DNA of 64,000 bases from Jejuia algarum (lineage in GTDB: Bacteria; Bacteroidota; Bacteroidia; Flavobacteriales; Flavobacteriaceae). The notes beneath the pieces are model-generated. The model was not told the DNA's origin. It saw nothing but the letters and a program-made list of their open reading frames with translations, and made no database searches. The DNA lies in assembly GCA_947495775.1 (NCBI GenBank), contig CANMAQ010000003.1, positions 124,001 through 188,000 on the forward strand. Direction: 5' to 3'. Positions 60,377 to 64,000 of the stretch are shown here, piece by piece. The first letter of the stretch is position 1; every line of letters begins with the position of its first letter. The position numbers and the translations under genes are program-made.

Positions 60377-60696
60377 CATTTGTATGTGTTTTTAGAAGCG
60401 TATTGGACTTTTAAAAACGTTAGAAAAGTCATGATACCGTAGTGTTTAGAGTGCCAATACAATTTTAGGTACTGTCTGCGCTGTAAAGTCGAGAAGATAG
60501 TGCTAAAATACATTTAAAAATTATAATCAATTTTCTCAATCTATTGCATTAAATTCAAATAATAGAATATCCATTGGATTTAATATAAAAATTATATAAC
60601 AAAGCGCTCTAAAGTTTCAAATATCTGTAATAAAATATAAATTTGCGACTCTATAGCTACCTCGCGTAGTTTTAACACAATAATTATAGATATTTT
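60377..60696 (+). promoter_or_regulatory. Intergenic region with the leu operon promoter
   Basis: No gene is seen in this 320-bp stretch. TAAATTTG at 60638-60645 is a full match to the TAnnTTTG box, with GTTTC about 20 bp upstream (60614-60617) as a weak -33 box. Transcription would start about 45 nt before leuC. I looked for a leucine-rich leader peptide and terminator and found neither. Confidence 0.55.
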
Positions 60697-62091
60697 ATGA
60701 GTAAATCATTGTTTGACAAAGTTTGGGATTCGCATGTGGTGCGACATATTGAAGATGGACCAGATGTTTTGTATATAGATCGTCATTTAATCCACGAAGT
60801 TACAAGTCCTGTAGCATTTGTTGGTTTAGAAAGTAGAGGGTTAAGTGTTTTATACCCACAACGTACGTTTGCTGTTGCAGATCATAACACACCAACGATT
60901 AACCAACACTTACCTGTTCAAGATCCTTTATCTGCAAACCAATTAAAAACACTAGAGAACAATGCCAATAAATATGGTATTAGTCACTGGGGGCTTGGTC
61001 ATGAAAATAATGGTATTGTACATGTTGTAGGACCAGAAAACGGAATTACTTTACCAGGTGCTACTATTGTTTGTGGTGATTCACATACATCAACGCATGG
61101 TGCTTTTGGCGCTATTGCCTTTGGTATAGGAACGTCTGAAGTAGAAATGGTACTAACCACACAATGTATCATGCAACCTAAGCCTAAGAAAATGCGTATT
61201 AGCGTTAATGGGGCATTAAATAAAGGGGTAACGCCTAAAGATGTAGGATTGTATATTATATCTCAATTAACGACATCTGGAGCAACAGGTTACTTTGTAG
61301 AATATGCAGGTGATGTTTTCGAAAATATGACTATGGAAGGTCGTATGACGGTGTGTAACTTATCTATTGAGATGGGCGCACGTGGTGGTATGGTAGCACC
61401 AGATGAAAAAACATTCGAGTACATTAAAGGAAGAGCAATGACCCCTAAAGGTGCCGATTGGGATAAAGCCATGACCTATTGGGAAACGCTTAAAACTGAT
61501 GATGATGCAGTGTTTGATAAAGAATTAACGTTTGATGCAAGTACTATCGAACCCATGATTACCTATGGTACCAATCCAGGTATGGGTATTGGAATCTCTA
61601 AAAATATTCCTTCTGCAGATAGTGTAGAAGGCGGTAAAGCTACTTATGATAAGTCTTTAGCGTATATGGGGTATGCAGAAAACGAAGAAATGATAGGGAA
61701 GAAGATTGATTACGTATTTATTGGTAGTTGTACTAATGGACGTATCGAAGATTTCCGTGCTTTTGCATCTATCGTAAAAGGCAGAAAAAAGGCAGACAAT
61801 GTAACCGCTTGGTTAGTGCCAGGATCACATATTGTAGAAGCTAAAATTAAAGAAGAAGGCTTATTAGATATTTTTGAAGCTGCTGGTTTTGTTTTAAGAG
61901 AACCTGGATGTTCTGCATGTTTAGCAATGAATGATGATAAGGTACCAGCTGGTAAATATGCGGTAAGTACGTCTAACAGAAACTTCGAAGGACGACAAGG
62001 TCCTGGATCAAGAACGTTATTGGCTAGTCCTTTAGTTGCAGCAGCAGCAGCAGTTACTGGCGTTGTAACCGATCCTAGAGAATTACTATAA
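60697..62091 (+). CDS. leuC: 3-isopropylmalate dehydratase, large subunit
   Basis: A 464-residue aconitase-family protein for the isomerase step of leucine synthesis. The 4Fe-4S cysteines are in DYVFIGSCTNGRIEDF (near residue 348) and in REPGCSACLAMND (near 408 and 411). The N-terminus (KSLFDKVWDSHVV) and VVCGDSHTSTHGAFGAIAFG are typical. Its partner LeuD is encoded 90 bp downstream. Confidence 0.97.
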   Translation: MSKSLFDKVWDSHVVRHIEDGPDVLYIDRHLIHEVTSPVAFVGLESRGLSVLYPQRTFAVADHNTPTINQHLPVQDPLSANQLKTLENNANKYGISHWGLGHENNGIVHVVGPENGITLPGATIVCGDSHTSTHGAFGAIAFGIGTSEVEMVLTTQCIMQPKPKKMRISVNGALNKGVTPKDVGLYIISQLTTSGATGYFVEYAGDVFENMTMEGRMTVCNLSIEMGARGGMVAPDEKTFEYIKGRAMTPKGADWDKAMTYWETLKTDDDAVFDKELTFDASTIEPMITYGTNPGMGIGISKNIPSADSVEGGKATYDKSLAYMGYAENEEMIGKKIDYVFIGSCTNGRIEDFRAFASIVKGRKKADNVTAWLVPGSHIVEAKIKEEGLLDIFEAAGFVLREPGCSACLAMNDDKVPAGKYAVSTSNRNFEGRQGPGSRTLLASPLVAAAAAVTGVVTDPRELL

Positions 62092-62181
62092 AACATGTGG
62101 CGCTAAAGTGTATTACAACGCAAAGCAAAACTTAATAAAAAAATAGCCTAAAGGTTATCCTAAAGGCAAATAGCAAATAAA

Positions 62182-62778
62182 ATGGCTTACGATAAATTTA
62201 CAACATTAAAGAGTACTGTAGTTCCATTACCTATAGAGAATGTAGATACAGATCAAATTATTCCAGCACGTTTCTTAAAAGCTACGAAACGTGAAGGTTT
62301 TGGCGATAACTTGTTTCGCGATTGGAGATACAATGGCGATGATACTCCAAAAGAAGACTTCGTATTAAATAATCCTATTTACAAAGGTAAAATACTAGTA
62401 GGAGGTAAGAACTTTGGTTCTGGATCTTCTAGAGAACACGCTGCATGGGCCGTATACGATTATGGTTTTCGTTGTGTAGTCTCTAGTTTTTTTGCAGACA
62501 TCTTTAAAAACAACTGTTTAAATATAGGTGTATTACCTGTACAAATAAGCGCTGAGTTTTTAAATGAGATTTTTGAAGCAACATACGCAGACCCAAGTAC
62601 AGAAGTGGAAATAGATTTAAATGCGCAAACGATTACTTTATTAAGTTCTGGTTCGCAAGAGTCTTTTGCCATTAACGGTTACAAGAAAGATAACATGCTA
62701 AATGGTTTTGATGATATCGACTATTTACAGAATATAAAAAGTGAGATAGAAACGTTTACAGCATCTCGTCCTTTCTAA
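62182..62778 (+). CDS. leuD: 3-isopropylmalate dehydratase, small subunit
   Basis: A 198-residue swivel-domain subunit. It shows VVPLPIENVDTDQIIPARFL (about 12-31), LVGGKNFGSGSSREHAAWAV (the substrate-binding GSSREHA) and FADIFKNNCLNIGVLPVQ. Length is normal. It lies 3 bp before the synthase gene, supporting one operon with leuC. Confidence 0.97.
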   Translation: MAYDKFTTLKSTVVPLPIENVDTDQIIPARFLKATKREGFGDNLFRDWRYNGDDTPKEDFVLNNPIYKGKILVGGKNFGSGSSREHAAWAVYDYGFRCVVSSFFADIFKNNCLNIGVLPVQISAEFLNEIFEATYADPSTEVEIDLNAQTITLLSSGSQESFAINGYKKDNMLNGFDDIDYLQNIKSEIETFTASRPF

Positions 62779-62781
62779 TTT

Positions 62782-64000
62782 ATGCCTGTTAGAAACATTG
62801 AAATAATGGATACGACACTGCGCGATGGTGAACAAACCTCGACAGTGTCGTTTTCTGCTTCAGAAAAATTAACGATAGCCAAGCTTTTACTTGAAGAGCT
62901 AAAGGTTGATCGTATTGAGATTGCATCTGCTAGAGTGTCTGAAGGTGAGTTCCAAGCCGTAAAAGATATTACAGACTGGGCTACCACACATAACTATCTA
63001 GATCAAATAGAAGTACTCACATTTGTAGATAATGGAGTGTCTATAGATTGGATGATTAGTGCAGGCGCTAAAGTTCAAAACCTGCTTACAAAAGGTTCAT
63101 TAAATCATTTAACTCATCAGCTTAAAAAGACTGAAGAACAGCATTTTAAAGAGGTTTCAGAAACTATTGCTTTAGCTGCTAAACATGGCATAACAACAAA
63201 TCTTTATTTAGAAGATTGGAGTAATGGTATGCGCAATTCTAAGGCCTATGTGTATGCCTTTTTAGAATTTTTAAAAACGCAAGATGTAGCGCGTATCATG
63301 TTACCAGATACTTTAGGTGTATTGACACCTGAAGAATCCTATGCATTTATTAAAGAAATTAAAGATGCGTATCCCGATTTGCATTTTGATTTTCATGCCC
63401 ACAACGATTACGATTTGGGGGTTGCTAATGCAATGCAAGGGCTTAAAGCTGGTGCAGATGGCTTACACCTTACTGTAAATGGTATGGGAGAGCGCGCTGG
63501 AAATGCGCCGATGTCTAGTACTATTGCCGTGATTAATGATTTTATGCCAGAGATTAAAATGGGTGTAAATGAGAAAATGCTATACACAGTTAGTCGATTA
63601 GTAGAAAACTTCTCAGGTGTAATGATCCCTGCAAACAAACCAATTATTGGTGCAAATGTGTTTACACAAACCGCTGGTATTCATGCAGATGGCGATAATA
63701 AAAAGAACCTTTACTTTAGCGATTTAATGCCAGAGCGTTTTGGTAGAAAACGCCAATACGCATTAGGGAAATCTTCTGGTAAAGCAAATATTCAAAAGAA
63801 CTTGCAACAGTTAGGTTTGCAATTGAATGATGCCGATCTTAAGAAAGTCACGCAGCGTATCATAGAATTAGGGGATAAAAAACAAGTGGTTACTAAAGAA
63901 GACTTGCCGTATATTATATCAGATGTTTTAGAAGGCACCTATGTAGAAAAGGTTAAGGTAAATTCTTATGTATTAACCCATTCTAAAGGTTTAAAGCCGT
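62782..64000 (+). CDS. leuA: 2-isopropylmalate synthase-family enzyme (runs off the right edge)
   Basis: An open frame of 406 codons from ATG 62782 to the window end with no stop. It opens MPVRNIEIMDTTLRDGEQTS, the DxTLRDGEQ catalytic signature of the IPMS/homocitrate/citramalate synthase family, and has DFHAHNDYDLGVANAMQGL (metal-ligand HxH) near residue 197 and NGMGERAGNAP near 233. Placement next to leuCD favours 2-isopropylmalate synthase, condensing acetyl-CoA and 2-ketoisovalerate. Its wording departs from classic E. coli LeuA and a citramalate synthase role cannot be excluded. The regulatory domain lies past the edge. Confidence 0.87.
   Translation, partial: MPVRNIEIMDTTLRDGEQTSTVSFSASEKLTIAKLLLEELKVDRIEIASARVSEGEFQAVKDITDWATTHNYLDQIEVLTFVDNGVSIDWMISAGAKVQNLLTKGSLNHLTHQLKKTEEQHFKEVSETIALAAKHGITTNLYLEDWSNGMRNSKAYVYAFLEFLKTQDVARIMLPDTLGVLTPEESYAFIKEIKDAYPDLHFDFHAHNDYDLGVANAMQGLKAGADGLHLTVNGMGERAGNAPMSSTIAVINDFMPEIKMGVNEKMLYTVSRLVENFSGVMIPANKPIIGANVFTQTAGIHADGDNKKNLYFSDLMPERFGRKRQYALGKSSGKANIQKNLQQLGLQLNDADLKKVTQRIIELGDKKQVVTKEDLPYIISDVLEGTYVEKVKVNSYVLTHSKGLKP

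Noticed and set aside
60377..60696. A possible leucine leader peptide and attenuator before leuC, by analogy with the his operon.
   Set aside because: No Leu-rich short ORF and no terminator hairpin were found; the promoter lies too close to leuC to fit one.

Overview
The window is AT-rich chromosomal DNA from a member of the Bacteroidota, almost certainly a (probably marine) Flavobacteriaceae. Reasons: a PorX-type regulator of the type IX secretion system, a fused LpxC/FabZ gene, the order lpxD - lpxC/fabZ - lpxA - efp - lpxD-like - sucD, promoter-like TAnnTTTG boxes, and few Shine-Dalgarno sequences. I saw no rRNA, tRNA, CRISPR array, insertion sequence or prophage.

1-15.5 kb is a surface-polysaccharide (capsule/O-antigen type) locus in two divergent arms. 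The minus arm (8627 down to the left edge) encodes a UDP-HexNAc 4-epimerase, two UDP-sugar 6-dehydrogenases, a Wzx flippase, three glycosyltransferases and the start of an acyltransferase-3 protein. The plus arm (9189-15465) encodes a PLP sugar aminotransferase, a membrane 4,6-dehydratase, a Wza-type export lipoprotein and a Wzc-type tyrosine kinase. A small PglC-like sugar transferase at 17265-17861 could start the lipid-linked unit. It is followed by two relic ORFs of a second 4,6-dehydratase.

15.5-29.7 kb is mostly core genes: aroB, ald, tsaE, porX, an HD-domain phosphohydrolase, the lipid A genes with efp and a second LpxD-like gene, and sucD.

29.8-36.6 kb is the most unusual part: a tight five-gene minus-strand operon that looks like a Gram-negative analogue of the dlt (D-alanylation) system. 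It has a methyltransferase/winged-helix/AMP-ligase fusion, an AMP-ligase fused to a carrier domain, a membrane-anchored SGNH protein, an MBOAT acyltransferase, and a 45-residue one-pass membrane peptide ending in F-K-Y-L-A-W, like the C-terminal motif of DltX. I infer that it activates a small acyl group in the cytoplasm and passes it across the membrane to an envelope polymer.

37-49 kb has fabG, a large CARDB/VWA-like membrane protein, a prohibitin-like SPFH protein and then a full histidine operon, hisGDCBHAFI(E). The operon is preceded by a His-rich leader peptide and a terminator hairpin, so attenuation is likely. Two decayed genes sit between his genes.

49-64 kb has a beta-helix lipoprotein, a GltS-like FMN protein, a UvrD/PcrA helicase, Dps, an MscS channel, several conserved proteins of unknown function, and leuC-leuD-leuA running off the right edge.
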